Below, piece by piece: positions 31,999 through 32,246 of a stretch of 32,246 nucleotides of DNA. Both the position numbers and the translations under genes were made by a program. The notes under the pieces are model-generated. The model searched no databases, was not told the DNA's origin, and worked only from the letters and a program-made list of their open reading frames with translations. Source of the DNA: JBOGEB01 sp050743125. Lineage in GTDB: Bacteria; Actinomycetota; Nitriliruptoria; Euzebyales; Egibacteraceae. Every line of letters begins with the position of its first letter. Within the stretch, counting starts at the first letter, position 1. The stretch covers positions 1 to 32,246 of the forward strand of contig JBOGEB010000024.1 of NCBI GenBank assembly GCA_050743125.1, in the 5' to 3' direction.

Positions 31999-32246
31999 TC
32001 TTCCGACATCGACAACGACAATCTGCTGGGATTCTTGGACTTCCCCGGGCTTGGCCTGGGCCGGGTGGAGGAGGCGATCGGCGGGGTCCAGCACACATCG
32101 CCATCTCGGTCGACCCGCACGGCTGCGAGGAGCTGAACCCCGCCTGGGCGCGCACGGGATCACCTAGGTGGGTTCTGACCGCGGTGTCGAGGAGTCGGTG
32201 TACTCCCGCGATCCCGACGGCATCCCGATCGAGATCATCCGGGATC
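31999..32246 (+). pseudogene. VOC/glyoxalase-fold enzyme relic (continues past window edge)
   Basis: Consecutive frames give D-N-D-N-L-L-G-F-L-D-F-P-G-L-G-L-G-R-V, then I-A-I-S-V-D-P-H, then R-L-G-A-H-G-I-T, a TAG in place of the usual Tyr, and V-G-S-D-R-G-V-E-E-S-V-Y followed by R-D-P-D-G-I-P-I-E-I-I. The last part is the C-terminal metal-site strand pattern (S-x-Y-x-R-D-P-D-G-x-x-x-E) of the vicinal oxygen chelate family. At least two slips and one stop mark it as dead. The beginning is lost or unrecognisable. Confidence 0.6.

Noticed and set aside
30900..32120. A 406-codon minus-strand frame covering IclR and TMEM175
   Set aside because: Only the IclR part looks real; beyond about 31590 it runs out of frame through the TMEM175 gene.

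Overview
The window is high-GC DNA with actinobacterial character: GTG starts, GGAGG-type ribosome sites, many 1-4 nt stop/start overlaps, WXG100 proteins and SseB-like proteins. I read it as an accessory island of a type VII secretion system (T7SS, ESX-like) in a member of the Actinomycetota; I cannot name the genus. No rRNA, tRNA or CRISPR array was seen.

At the centre (20344-24588) is a 1414-aa secretion ATPase. It has an N-terminal ubiquitin/YukD-like part, an FHA domain, two membrane segments and three FtsK/SpoIIIE ATPase modules, so it resembles EssC/YukB more than a classical mycobacterial EccC. A short WXG100 protein follows (24689-24970). Around it lie at least eight large, effector-like proteins. 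Most share one N-terminal leader of about 110 residues: T-V-S-A-R-P-x-x-L near the start, a W-V-G-R-[IV]-G-E-A-F stretch near residue 90, then A-D-R-A-x-G-P-V. Their C-terminal tips differ: RTX repeats, a lytic-transglycosylase-like domain, an Ntox17-like domain, an RHS cage with an HExxH tip, a restriction-endonuclease-like nuclease, a DUF6973-like domain, Tox-REase-5, and a glycine-zipper protein. Three effectors are preceded directly by a 110-120 aa WXG100-like partner. Most are followed by a candidate immunity gene.

Layout: 1-107 kinase N-terminus at the edge; 108-566 no intact gene; 567-2330 a decayed RTX effector with a frameshifted partner (minus); 2319-2801 a decayed plus-strand gene; 2911-5592 a minus-strand operon with a wall-lytic effector, a lipoprotein and a GH18-like protein; 5665-7525 a minus-strand WXG100/Ntox17/immunity operon; 7692-13441 an RHS effector and two tandem lipoproteins; 13445-18151 WXG100 genes, a nuclease effector, an immunity candidate and two SseB-like genes; 18311-19782 a DUF6973-like effector and lipoprotein (minus); 19880-24970 WXG100 gene, secretion ATPase and EsxA-like protein; 25094-27521 WXG100, Tox-REase-5 and Imm52; 27587-28606 broken small immunity-like genes, one split by a 114-bp MITE-like element; 28620-30798 a frameshifted glycine-zipper effector and a propeller-like protein; 30896-32246 a TMEM175 channel and relics of an IclR regulator and a VOC enzyme.

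Proposed logic: the ATPase exports leader-bearing toxins, each loaded with its WXG100 partner. Immunity topology appears to follow the target. Nuclease-type tips have cytosolic partners, while the wall-lytic, HExxH and DUF6973 tips are followed by exported lipoproteins. The two largest genes are intact whereas the modules near both ends are frameshifted, which looks more like decay of unused modules than uniform sequencing error.
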